The notes below the pieces were generated by a model. It searched no databases. It was not told the origin of the DNA and saw only the letters and a program-made list of their open reading frames with translations. From the NCBI GenBank assembly GCA_937913075.1, contig CALEPU010000257.1, positions 1 to 15,981 on the forward strand: a stretch of DNA of 15,981 nt, in the 5' to 3' direction. Below, piece by piece: positions 1 to 6,677 of the stretch. Numbering within the stretch: position 1 is the first letter of the stretch; every line of letters starts with the position of its first letter. A program made the position numbers and the translations under genes. Source of the stretch: an uncultured Clostridia bacterium (GTDB lineage: Bacteria; Bacillota; Clostridia; Christensenellales; CAG-138).

Positions 1-166
1 TGTTCGATTCGCCGCACTTCATCCATTGCGTCAAGCATTTCCTTCTTAACATGGAGCTTATCGATCACATTTTAATACAATCGAAGCAGGCAAAAAGGGA
101 CAGGGTGAATAAAATATATTTTTCGGTTCGGCATTAAAGCCTACTCCCCGTCGTTTGGCAACGCGG

Positions 167-1246
167 CTATTTTGCGGTTACGGATAAAGCATATTCATAG
201 AGCAGGTCGAGATTGCGTTCCACCAGCTCGATTATTACCGCGTCCGCTCCCTGCGAATACACGTACTCGGCGGAATACACAGGCGAATTGCTCTTTTGCA
301 TAATGAGCCTGCCGCATGAGACGGCGAAAATCGGCTGAAGCGACTTGCCGAAGGAGTCGTGATATATGAGCAGGCAGGTATCGTTTGCGTCCGAAACTGT
401 GATATTGGTCTTGAACATATCGAAATTGACCTGATGATCGACCGGCTCGGCGGTTCTCGTGTATGTATAGACTATCCGCTCCTCATAATGCCTTGCGGAG
501 GGATAAACGAAGTTAACAAGATCGCCGCTGTAATCTTTGACGACTGCATAAGCCTCAGGGTCGTAGGTTTGAAGCCCAAGCTGCGAAGCGCAGGCGTTAT
601 AGACGAGGGTAGCGCCGTAATTGTTCCAATGGGAATCGCGCAGGTAATAGACCCTTCTTGCCTGCTTTGCGGACAAGAGCAGCGCCTTGGCGTCAATAAA
701 GCTCACGCCCTTTTCCGAAAGAGCGGTCTGCAAAAGGTCAATATTGCGCGGTGTGTCGGTCGGCGCAAGGTAATCGGGCATCTCCTCAGGATAAATCGTC
801 GCCTTGTTCGGCGCTATGATAAAGAGCATTTCAACGCCGTTCGCACGAAGCTCGTTTTGAAGCGCCGCAAGGTAATCCGCGATGACTGCGATCTTATCGT
901 TATCAAGCTGATCCATTCCGAGATAGTCGTCAAGCGTTTCGGCGTAGTAGAGAGCGCCGTTCTTTCCTATCACGGCGCTGTCGCCGTTGTAATCGCCGGT
1001 TAGCGCTGCACTTGCGGTGTTGCCGGCTGTAACAAGATATTCCCTCAGAGCGAAATTATCGTCCATGAATTTATCAAAGCCCTCAGCAAAACCAAGGTTA
1101 ATCCCGCTCTCACCGAAAAGCTTTGGCATTTGGGCGAGGGGCCTGTTCTCCCTGTTGGCGTTTTTGAAGCCGCAGAGCAGCAGCGCCGAGGGCACGATGC
1201 ACACGGCGAGTATCAGGCTGATGAATGCAATACGCAGCTTTTTCAT
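167..1246 (-). CDS. DHHW/AlgX-like SGNH protein, probable polysaccharide O-acetylation partner
   Basis: A 359-residue protein with one N-terminal hydrophobic segment (about residues 7-26), so probably anchored with its catalytic part outside. The motif DSHW (Asp204, His206) and HDSFG (Ser298) give the Asp-His and Ser expected of AlgJ/AlgX-type SGNH hydrolase-fold acetyltransferases; the stretch with IIAPNK (143-148) is also typical of that group. In alginate and related systems such proteins move acetyl groups onto an exported glycan, using an MBOAT membrane protein as donor. That partner is encoded immediately upstream (stop at 1255, 8 bp gap), which supports the pairing. The start ATG has a GGTG ribosome binding site just after the MBOAT stop codon. 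The acceptor glycan cannot be told from sequence. Confident on family, inferred for function. Confidence 0.88.
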   Translation of the reverse strand: MKKLRIAFISLILAVCIVPSALLLCGFKNANRENRPLAQMPKLFGESGINLGFAEGFDKFMDDNFALREYLVTAGNTASAALTGDYNGDSAVIGKNGALYYAETLDDYLGMDQLDNDKIAVIADYLAALQNELRANGVEMLFIIAPNKATIYPEEMPDYLAPTDTPRNIDLLQTALSEKGVSFIDAKALLLSAKQARRVYYLRDSHWNNYGATLVYNACASQLGLQTYDPEAYAVVKDYSGDLVNFVYPSARHYEERIVYTYTRTAEPVDHQVNFDMFKTNITVSDANDTCLLIYHDSFGKSLQPIFAVSCGRLIMQKSNSPVYSAEYVYSQGADAVIIELVERNLDLLYEYALSVTAK

Positions 1247-1254
1247 ATATCACC

Positions 1255-2664
1255 TTAAAACTGGGTATAGATCGAGGGATTGTAGTTGCCGAGCGCAACG
1301 TAGAACAGGCACAGCGCGAACAGCAGTACTGCGGAGCAAAGCCTTAAAGCCAGCGCGAGGCGCGGCTTGCCCGAGAGCTTGGCAAAGAGGAGCTTTGCCG
1401 CGGGAGTTGCGCCGACAGCGGCTGCAACGAGCGTTACAATGACCATGGGGCTGAAAAGCCTTGAAAGCCCGGCCCATGTATCCGCGCCGACCTTAAAGCC
1501 CGTAAACATGGCTTTTATCATACCGCAGGCGTAACCCATATCGGGCGAGTTGAATATCACAAAGCCTATCGTAACGAACAGCATGGTATAGACCCATGTG
1601 ATCGGCTTGGGGATGCGAAGCTTTGCTTTCTTAGCGTAATTCTCCCCCAGGAGGAAGGCGCCGTTGTACGCGCCCCAGACCACAAAGGTCCAGTTGGCGC
1701 CGTGCCAAAGCCCCGTTAAGAGGAACACTGTGAGCTTATTTAGACCCGTGCGCAGCGCACCGCGGCGGTTGCCGCCCATTGGGATATAAACATGCTCCCT
1801 GAACCAGCGCGAAAGCGTGATATGCCATCTGCGCCAGAAGTCGGTCATGGAATAGGAAATGTAAGGATAATTGAAGTTTCGCGGTATGGTAAAGCCGAAC
1901 ATCTGCCCCAACCCTATCGCCATCTGCGAATAACCGGCGAAGTCGAAATAAATCTGGAAAAGGAAACAGATCGCTCCCGCCCATGCATATGGAGCGTTGA
2001 GCGCGGCGGCAGGGATAGCGAATATCGAGGCGGTAACCTTTCCGAGAGTATTCGCGATAACGAGCTTCATAGCGAGCCCTATTATAAAGATGCGCAGACC
2101 CTCTGCAACGCCTTCGGCTGTGAGCTTTCTTTCGCCGAGCTCGCTCTCGATATCGGTGTACTTTAATATCGGGCCCTGAAGAAGCTGCGCAAAGAAGGAA
2201 ATGTAGAGCAGTACCTTTGAGAAGCTGCGCTCAGCTTTGATACAGCGCGCTCTTACGTCGAGCACGTATCCGAGCGCCTGAAATGTGAAAAAGCTTATGC
2301 CGAGCGGGCTTTTGACCTGCGGCACGGGCAATGCGGCGCCCGTTAATGAATTGACCGTTTGAACGGCAAAAGCCGAGTATTTGAACCCGGCAAGAAGCCC
2401 TATATTGAATATGACCGCAATAACGGTGAGCGCCTTTTGCCTGCCGCTGTTCTCCTCGTTTTTTTCAATGCCGCGCGCGATAAGGTAGTTGACCGTGACA
2501 GATACGACCATCAACACCACATACAGCGGCTCGCCCCAGGCATAGAAAACCAGGCTTGCTGCGATCAAAAGCCAATTCCTCAGCTTTGCCCACGGCAGCG
2601 CCAAATACAGCAGGAACACTGCCGGAAGGAATATGAAAAGGAATGTGGCCAAGGCAAACTCCAA
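1255..2664 (-). CDS. MBOAT family membrane O-acyltransferase (AlgI/DltB-like)
   Basis: A polytopic membrane protein of 469 residues from a TTG start. It carries the MBOAT landmarks: YFDFAGYSQMAIG (about 239-251), DFWRRWHITLSRW with His281, and the catalytic-type His321 in LTGLWHGANW (317-326). The family passes acyl groups, usually acetyl, across the membrane to an extracellular acceptor. An upstream in-frame codon at 2739 would extend the protein by 25 polar residues and overlap the preceding gene; TTG at 2664 was chosen because AGGAG lies 8 bases before it and the protein then opens with EFALATFLFIFLP, the usual MBOAT N-terminus. The DHHW/SGNH gene follows 8 bp downstream, the standard partner arrangement. 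Cell-surface polysaccharide or teichoic-acid-like polymer is a likely acceptor, but this is inference. Confidence 0.93.
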   Translation of the reverse strand: MEFALATFLFIFLPAVFLLYLALPWAKLRNWLLIAASLVFYAWGEPLYVVLMVVSVTVNYLIARGIEKNEENSGRQKALTVIAVIFNIGLLAGFKYSAFAVQTVNSLTGAALPVPQVKSPLGISFFTFQALGYVLDVRARCIKAERSFSKVLLYISFFAQLLQGPILKYTDIESELGERKLTAEGVAEGLRIFIIGLAMKLVIANTLGKVTASIFAIPAAALNAPYAWAGAICFLFQIYFDFAGYSQMAIGLGQMFGFTIPRNFNYPYISYSMTDFWRRWHITLSRWFREHVYIPMGGNRRGALRTGLNKLTVFLLTGLWHGANWTFVVWGAYNGAFLLGENYAKKAKLRIPKPITWVYTMLFVTIGFVIFNSPDMGYACGMIKAMFTGFKVGADTWAGLSRLFSPMVIVTLVAAAVGATPAAKLLFAKLSGKPRLALALRLCSAVLLFALCLFYVALGNYNPSIYTQF

Positions 2665-2672
2665 AAGCTTTG

Positions 2673-2677
2673 CTCCT
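2673..2677 (-). promoter_or_regulatory. Ribosome binding site fixing a TTG start for the MBOAT gene
   Basis: On the minus strand AGGAG is followed by eight bases and then TTG at 2664. No ATG or GTG lies nearby in frame, and using this TTG removes a 44-bp overlap with the upstream lipoprotein gene. Confidence 0.75.
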
Positions 2678-2695
2678 TGATGTATCTTTAAACTG

Positions 2696-3265
2696 TCAAT
2701 CGTTGGTATAGCTGGGAGAATAGACGCTGATCTCCTCAACTGCGTCGCCGTTCATCTTGAACATGACGCGCATAGCGGAATAATCGGCGGGATCGCCGTT
2801 CTGTGTATAGGTGATGTAGTAGCCGTCGTCAGAGGTATAGCTCTCGCCATAAGCGTCAATGACCTGCTGACGGGTCGCGCCGACGGCTATCCCTCTGGGA
2901 GTGGTATAATCCTTGCTCCTGAGCGTGAACATCTCGATGATATCGACGTCGTCGACGGGAACGGTAGAAACCTTTATACCGCCAAAATCGAAGGACTTAT
3001 CATAGCCCTTGTATACACAGCTCACCGTTTCCTCATACTCACAGCCGTCCCTGCCGCCGAGCGCCTCTATAACGGCGCTGCTGTCTACCCTGACGGGGTA
3101 CGTTACGCCGCCTATCACGACAGCCATATCCGCCTCATCCTTAAAGGCAGAGCCGGGCTCGATGGCGTTGCTCTTTGCGCCGGAGCCGCCGGAGCAGGCA
3201 GCAAGGCTTACGCACATAATTGACGCAAGAACAAGGGCAAAAACGGAAAACCATTTTGATTTCAT
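2696..3265 (-). CDS. Small secreted lipoprotein of unknown function
   Basis: A 189-residue protein with a lipoprotein signal: positive N-terminus, hydrophobic core and lipobox LAAC with the acylated Cys at residue 24. A Gly/Ser-rich stretch follows. The C-terminal half contains GIAVGATRQQVIDAYGESY (125-143), resembling the G-x-x-x-G-x-(T/S)-x-x-x-V-x-x-x-Y-G pattern of SmpA/BamE-like small lipoproteins; I cannot assign a precise family. Its ATG has GGAGG six bases upstream. It sits between the dipeptidase gene (23 bp gap) and the MBOAT gene (31 bp gap), so it probably belongs to the same envelope operon and may be an accessory factor for the peptidoglycan or glycan-modifying enzymes. That role is a guess from position only. 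Confidence 0.85.
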   Translation of the reverse strand: MKSKWFSVFALVLASIMCVSLAACSGGSGAKSNAIEPGSAFKDEADMAVVIGGVTYPVRVDSSAVIEALGGRDGCEYEETVSCVYKGYDKSFDFGGIKVSTVPVDDVDIIEMFTLRSKDYTTPRGIAVGATRQQVIDAYGESYTSDDGYYITYTQNGDPADYSAMRVMFKMNGDAVEEISVYSPSYTND

Positions 3266-3288
3266 AAAAAACCTCCGAAAGAAAAAGC

Positions 3289-4422
3289 TTAGTTTTCTGC
3301 CGACGGCGTACCGAACCTGCCGCCGGTCAGCTCATAAATCTCGGCTGCGGTATACATTGGTATATCACGCATGTCGATATCCATAACGATGTAACCGGGA
3401 TAATCCGTGTCGGAAAAGTGCCACCACTCGGTAGTGATGGACTTGAAGCCGTGCCTTAGCATGACCTCAGTCATATAGTTGACGTTATTGCGCTGCTCCT
3501 GGGTCCACATATAGTCGTGATCCCTGTGGACTATATAGCCAAAGGTGTGCATCGGCGTGGGGAAATCGAGCTCGTTGCCTTCGGCGTCGAGGAGGGTGAT
3601 ATCCACCGCAGCCGCGCGGTTGTGGTTGGAGGCGGACTTGTATGGGTCGGCGATATAGCGGCTGTCCTGAATGATATCGTAGAGTATATACTGCACAGAC
3701 TTGGGACGGTAGCAGTCGTAGAGCTTTATCGAATAGCCGTCCTTTGCAAACTCCTCCGCCGCCTCGACAAACTTTAACGCCATTCCCGTCTGCATGACGG
3801 GGACCGACCTTGCGTAAAGCTGTCTGCCGGTGAAGTTTTCCTCAGCACCGAATATCTGATAGATATAAAGCTCCGGCATCAGCAGGCGTATGTCGATAAG
3901 CTCCGAGGTGAGCACTACCGGCGTTACGCCGTCCGACTCGTAGACTATGTTGCCGTCGCTGTCCGTTTTGTACTCGCTCCACGCGGGCATATAGCCGTAG
4001 AGCTTTTCGTCTGCGGGCACGAAATAAGCGCTGTAACAGTATCTTATCTCGTTATCGAAGCAGATCATATAGAAGTCGCCCTCGGAACCTATAACCGCGA
4101 CCTCATCCTCAAAGCCCACGGAAGCAACGATATCGCTCTGCGTATTGGCTTCTGTGCGGATGTTGACCTTGTTGGCGCGGCATTTATATGCCTCTGCGGG
4201 GAGCTCCCAAGGAGCAAGCGTAGGCTCGGGAGTCGGCGCCGGAGAAGGCGTAGGGGTAGGCGCCAAAGTCGGCTCCGCAGTGGGGACCTGCGTCAAAGCA
4301 TCGGTGAAGAGCACCTCAACGGCAGTATCCGTCGGCTCCGGCTTGCCGCCGAAGCTCACGCAGCCGAAAAGAGCGAGCGAAAACACCGAAGCAAGCAGAA
4401 ATGCAAGCGTGCGTTTTAACAT
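3289..4422 (-). CDS. SH3-VanX-like D-alanyl-D-alanine dipeptidase lipoprotein (peptidase M15D)
   Basis: A 377-residue lipoprotein: signal sequence with lipobox LFGC (Cys21), a Thr/Pro/Ala-rich linker (about 45-70), an SH3-like domain (about 79-137) and a C-terminal VanX/DdpX-type zinc peptidase. Catalytic landmarks are visible: YRP with Arg239, SNHNRAAAVD with His267 and Asp274 (zinc ligands), and EWWHF with Glu332 (general base) and His335 (third ligand). VanX itself is cytoplasmic and hydrolyses free D-Ala-D-Ala; this enzyme is exported and has a wall-targeting-type domain, so its substrate may be a peptidoglycan stem or a scavenged dipeptide. The Gly usual in S-x-H-x-x-G-x-x-x-D is Ala here. 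AGGAGG precedes the ATG. It follows the L,D-transpeptidase gene by 27 bp, consistent with co-transcription. It is not part of a vancomycin-resistance cluster: no vanH or ligase gene is nearby. Confidence 0.9.
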   Translation of the reverse strand: MLKRTLAFLLASVFSLALFGCVSFGGKPEPTDTAVEVLFTDALTQVPTAEPTLAPTPTPSPAPTPEPTLAPWELPAEAYKCRANKVNIRTEANTQSDIVASVGFEDEVAVIGSEGDFYMICFDNEIRYCYSAYFVPADEKLYGYMPAWSEYKTDSDGNIVYESDGVTPVVLTSELIDIRLLMPELYIYQIFGAEENFTGRQLYARSVPVMQTGMALKFVEAAEEFAKDGYSIKLYDCYRPKSVQYILYDIIQDSRYIADPYKSASNHNRAAAVDITLLDAEGNELDFPTPMHTFGYIVHRDHDYMWTQEQRNNVNYMTEVMLRHGFKSITTEWWHFSDTDYPGYIVMDIDMRDIPMYTAAEIYELTGGRFGTPSAEN

Positions 4423-4449
4423 GATCGCCCTCCTAAGTTAAAAATACCC

Positions 4450-5214
4450 TTAACCTCCGTTGGCCTCAACGTCGGTCGGATCGTAGCCGTACTTGGTCAT
4501 TGGGGGAACGTCCGGGCTGGTAGTCCCGCGCGGACTGCCGTTGACTATCTCGAGGACGGTCCCTGTGGGGCAGTTCTCGTAGATGAACTTGGCGGCGGCG
4601 GTGACCATCCTGAGACAGCCGCCCGTGTGCGCTGTGCCGATACCGTACTCTCCGTTATAATACTTGGGCCACATGTTCCATGCATTCTCACTGCCGTAGA
4701 GGGGCGAATGGATATAGAGGTTGCCCCAATAGGCGGTGGCATACTGCACGCTGCCGCCGAGGCGGAAGGTGTACCAGCGGTGCCTCGTTGATGAAAGCGT
4801 GAACTTGCCGACAGGGGTCTTGGTATCGCCGTGACCTATGCGGTACTGATTGATGATGACGGTGTAGTTGTAATTCTCATCCTTGCCGTAGATAGTAAGG
4901 GTAAACGACCCCTTCTCCACGTAAAGGTAATAAGGCAGACCGGGATAGGGGTCCGTTACAGGAGTAGCCGTGGGCTCCGGCGTGGGCTCGTCCGTAACTT
5001 GGGGCGTTGCCGTCGCCTCAGCAGTCGGCGCGGCGGTTATCTCCTGCGCTGCGGTGGCGCCTGGCTCATCCGTTGGCTCGGATATTATGACCACCTGATC
5101 CGAAGTAGGCTCCGCAGTCTTATCTGCCACGGTATCATAGCTCGGCAGGCAGCCTGCGGCGAGCGCGCAGCATACAGCCAAAAAGCCTGCTAAAAAAGTC
5201 TTTATCTTATGCAT
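4450..5214 (-). CDS. L,D-transpeptidase (YkuD domain) lipoprotein
   Basis: A 254-residue protein with an N-terminal signal and probable lipobox AAGC (Cys22), then a Thr/Pro/Glu-rich linker (about 34-88) and a YkuD catalytic domain (about 95-226). Family landmarks are DTKTPVGKF (130-138), IHSPLYG with His169, and HTGGCLR (196-202) with the nucleophile Cys200 and Arg202. Such enzymes make 3-3 cross-links in peptidoglycan or attach proteins to it, working outside the membrane. The residue two before the catalytic Cys, commonly His or Lys, is Gly here, while a His sits four before it. First gene of the leftward operon: a GGAGG ribosome binding site precedes the ATG and a strong promoter lies about 30 bp upstream. 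Family assignment is firm; exact reaction is inferred. Confidence 0.93.
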   Translation of the reverse strand: MHKIKTFLAGFLAVCCALAAGCLPSYDTVADKTAEPTSDQVVIISEPTDEPGATAAQEITAAPTAEATATPQVTDEPTPEPTATPVTDPYPGLPYYLYVEKGSFTLTIYGKDENYNYTVIINQYRIGHGDTKTPVGKFTLSSTRHRWYTFRLGGSVQYATAYWGNLYIHSPLYGSENAWNMWPKYYNGEYGIGTAHTGGCLRMVTAAAKFIYENCPTGTVLEIVNGSPRGTTSPDVPPMTKYGYDPTDVEANGG

Positions 5215-5243
5215 AGTACCTCCAAACCGTAAAGGTTCAGTCT

Positions 5244-5272
5244 ATTATAATACATATAGATAGAAATTTCAA
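5244..5272 (-). promoter_or_regulatory. Sigma-A type promoter for the leftward envelope operon
   Basis: On the minus strand TTGAAA (5267-5272) and a perfect TATAAT (5244-5249) are separated by 17 bases. The start of transcription would be near 5237, leaving a leader of about 23 bases that contains the GGAGG site of the L,D-transpeptidase gene. No equally good promoter was seen between the five genes downstream. Confidence 0.82.
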
Positions 5273-5280
5273 TCTCATCC

Positions 5281-5298
5281 CGAATAATTCATTATTCG
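5281..5298. repeat. 18-bp palindrome between divergent promoters (candidate operator)
   Basis: CGAATAAT and ATTATTCG form a perfect inverted repeat around a 2-base centre. It lies 8 bp from the -35 of the leftward promoter and 7 bp from the -35 of the rightward one. This symmetric placement suits a regulator acting on both promoters, but no regulator gene is present in the window and the stretch is AT-rich, so chance is possible. Confidence 0.45.
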
Positions 5299-5305
5299 TT
5301 AATAT

Positions 5306-5334
5306 TTGAATAAGCGGCGGCGATGTGTTATAAT
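5306..5334 (+). promoter_or_regulatory. Sigma-A type promoter with extended -10 for the DUF512-der pair
   Basis: TTGAAT (5306-5311) and TATAAT (5329-5334) are 17 bases apart, and a TG one base before the -10 box makes it an extended -10. Transcription should begin near 5341, only about eight bases before the TTG at 5349 and about ten before the GGGAGGGG ribosome binding site. Confidence 0.8.
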
Positions 5335-5348
5335 ATGCTGAGTTATTA

Positions 5349-6677
5349 TTGGGAGGGGTCGTTATCCGTCACGTCATCACAGCGGTAGACAGCGGTTCAC
5401 TTGCCGAGCGCGCGGGCGTGCGCTCCGGTTGGTATCTCGTTGCCATAAACGGGCAGGATATCAAGGACGTTGTGGATTATGAGCTGTTTACAAGCAGTGA
5501 GGATATCCTCTGCCGCTTTGAGGATGAGGCGGGTCAGCCGTATGATATCCGCATCGAGAAGGAGGTTTGGGAGCCGTTGGGTCTGAACTTCACCTCGGGG
5601 CTGATGTCTCCCGTGCGCCAGTGCGCCAATCACTGCGTATTCTGCTTTATAGATCAGATGCCTCGCGGGCACCGTGATACGCTTTACTTTAAGGATGACG
5701 ACTGGCGTCTTTCGCTTATAATGGGCAATTATGTGACCCTCACCAACGTGAGCGACAGGGAATTCCGCCGCATACTCGATCGCAGAGTCGCACCGCTTTA
5801 CATTTCGGTCCATGCGACCGACGGCGGCGTCCGCAGGGAGATGATGAGGAGCAAGAACGCAGACCTCATCATGGAGCGTTTGACGGCGCTGCACGAGCAC
5901 AAGCTCACCTTTCACTGCCAGATAGTGCTCTGTCCCGGGCTGAACGACGGAAAGGTGCTTGAAAAGAGTCTTGACGATCTCTACTCGCTCTACCCCAGCG
6001 CGCGCTCGGTCGCGGTCGTGCCGGTTGGTCTGACACGCCACAGGCAGGGGCTTTATCCCCTTACTCCTTTGACACGCGAGCAGGCGCGCGAGGCGATAGC
6101 GATGGTGGAGGGCTTTGCAAAGGAACATTCCGCGAAAGACTTTGTCTACTGCTCGGACGAGATGTACATGCGTGCCGAGCTGCCTCTGCCGGGGTTTGAT
6201 TACTACGGGGATTTTGAACAGATCGAAAACGGCGTTGGGCTCTTCCGCCTGTTTGAGGATGGGTTCAACTATGCTTTGGAGGAGCAAAAGCCTCTTAACG
6301 GGAGAATAACAATAGACGCCGTCTCCGGCAAGGCGATATCCGGCAATATGGCACGGCTGCTCTCGGGGCTTACCGAATATGGCATAGACGTTAAGCACCA
6401 CATGGTCGAAAACGATTTCTTCGGCAGCAGCGTGACAGTGAGCGGGCTTGTGACTGCCGGAGACATTATAGCTCAGTGTAAGGACAAGCTCGAAGGCAAG
6501 GCGCTCATAATACCCTCTTCCATGCTGCGCGAGAGGGATGATATTTTCCTTGACGGTATGAGGGTGCCGCAGCTTGCGGAGGCGATAGACCGTCCCGTTT
6601 ATCCCCTTCCCGCCGACGACGGCGAGGCGTTCGTTAAGGCATTGTTTGAAATAGCAGAAAGGTTGTTGAAAGAATGA
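5349..6677 (+). CDS. DUF512 family protein with PDZ-like and radical-SAM-type domains; start uncertain
   Basis: Up to 442 residues. The N-terminus (about 7-70) is PDZ-like (VITAVDSGSLAERAGV, then AINGQDI). It is followed by CANHCVFCF with Cys92, Cys96 and Cys99, the CxxxCxxC pattern of radical-SAM iron-sulfur enzymes, and by a C-terminal DUF512 region. Homologues in Clostridia and Cyanobacteria are described only as putative FeS oxidoreductases; the substrate is unknown. In Clostridia the gene commonly sits next to der, as here, where its stop overlaps the der start (ATGA, 4 bp). The start is odd: TTG at 5349 lies before the excellent GGGAGGGG (5351-5358) and almost at the predicted transcription start. 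The best-spaced codon after that site is ATC at 5364, which would give an N-terminus beginning (M)RHVITAVD. Family sure; start not resolved. Confidence 0.9.
   Translation: MGGVVIRHVITAVDSGSLAERAGVRSGWYLVAINGQDIKDVVDYELFTSSEDILCRFEDEAGQPYDIRIEKEVWEPLGLNFTSGLMSPVRQCANHCVFCFIDQMPRGHRDTLYFKDDDWRLSLIMGNYVTLTNVSDREFRRILDRRVAPLYISVHATDGGVRREMMRSKNADLIMERLTALHEHKLTFHCQIVLCPGLNDGKVLEKSLDDLYSLYPSARSVAVVPVGLTRHRQGLYPLTPLTREQAREAIAMVEGFAKEHSAKDFVYCSDEMYMRAELPLPGFDYYGDFEQIENGVGLFRLFEDGFNYALEEQKPLNGRITIDAVSGKAISGNMARLLSGLTEYGIDVKHHMVENDFFGSSVTVSGLVTAGDIIAQCKDKLEGKALIIPSSMLRERDDIFLDGMRVPQLAEAIDRPVYPLPADDGEAFVKALFEIAERLLKE
5351..5358 (+). promoter_or_regulatory. Strong ribosome binding site inside the annotated DUF512 start
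   Basis: GGGAGGGG is the best ribosome binding site in the area, but no ATG, GTG or TTG in the right frame follows it at normal distance. The in-frame codons after it are GTC, GTT, ATC and CGT. ATC at 5364 is seven bases after the GGAGG core. The site therefore argues for a non-canonical start or a base error in an original ATG. Confidence 0.55.

Noticed and set aside
1..68. Possible N-terminal fragment of another minus-strand gene running off the left edge (GTG at 68, reading VIDKLHVKKEMLDAMDEVRR).
   Set aside because: The charged, helix-like sequence is plausible, but there is no ribosome binding site before the GTG, the one before the inner ATG (38) is too close, and only 22 codons are visible. 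A plus-strand frame (3-137) is open over the same stretch.
100..166. Intrinsic terminator after the envelope operon.
   Set aside because: Only a 3-bp GGC/GCC stem could be found and the following T-rich stretch is not adjacent to a stable hairpin.
4201..4280. Short repeated GC-rich units in the two lipoprotein genes, at first resembling a tandem DNA repeat.
   Set aside because: They simply encode Thr/Pro/Ala/Glu-rich linkers (APTPTPSPAPTPEP and similar) between the lipid anchor and the domains; the units are irregular.
3289..4422. Part of a vancomycin-resistance (vanHAX-like) cluster.
   Set aside because: The VanX-like domain is exported and no D-Ala-D-Lac ligase, dehydrogenase or VanRS genes are nearby; the neighbours are wall and glycan enzymes.
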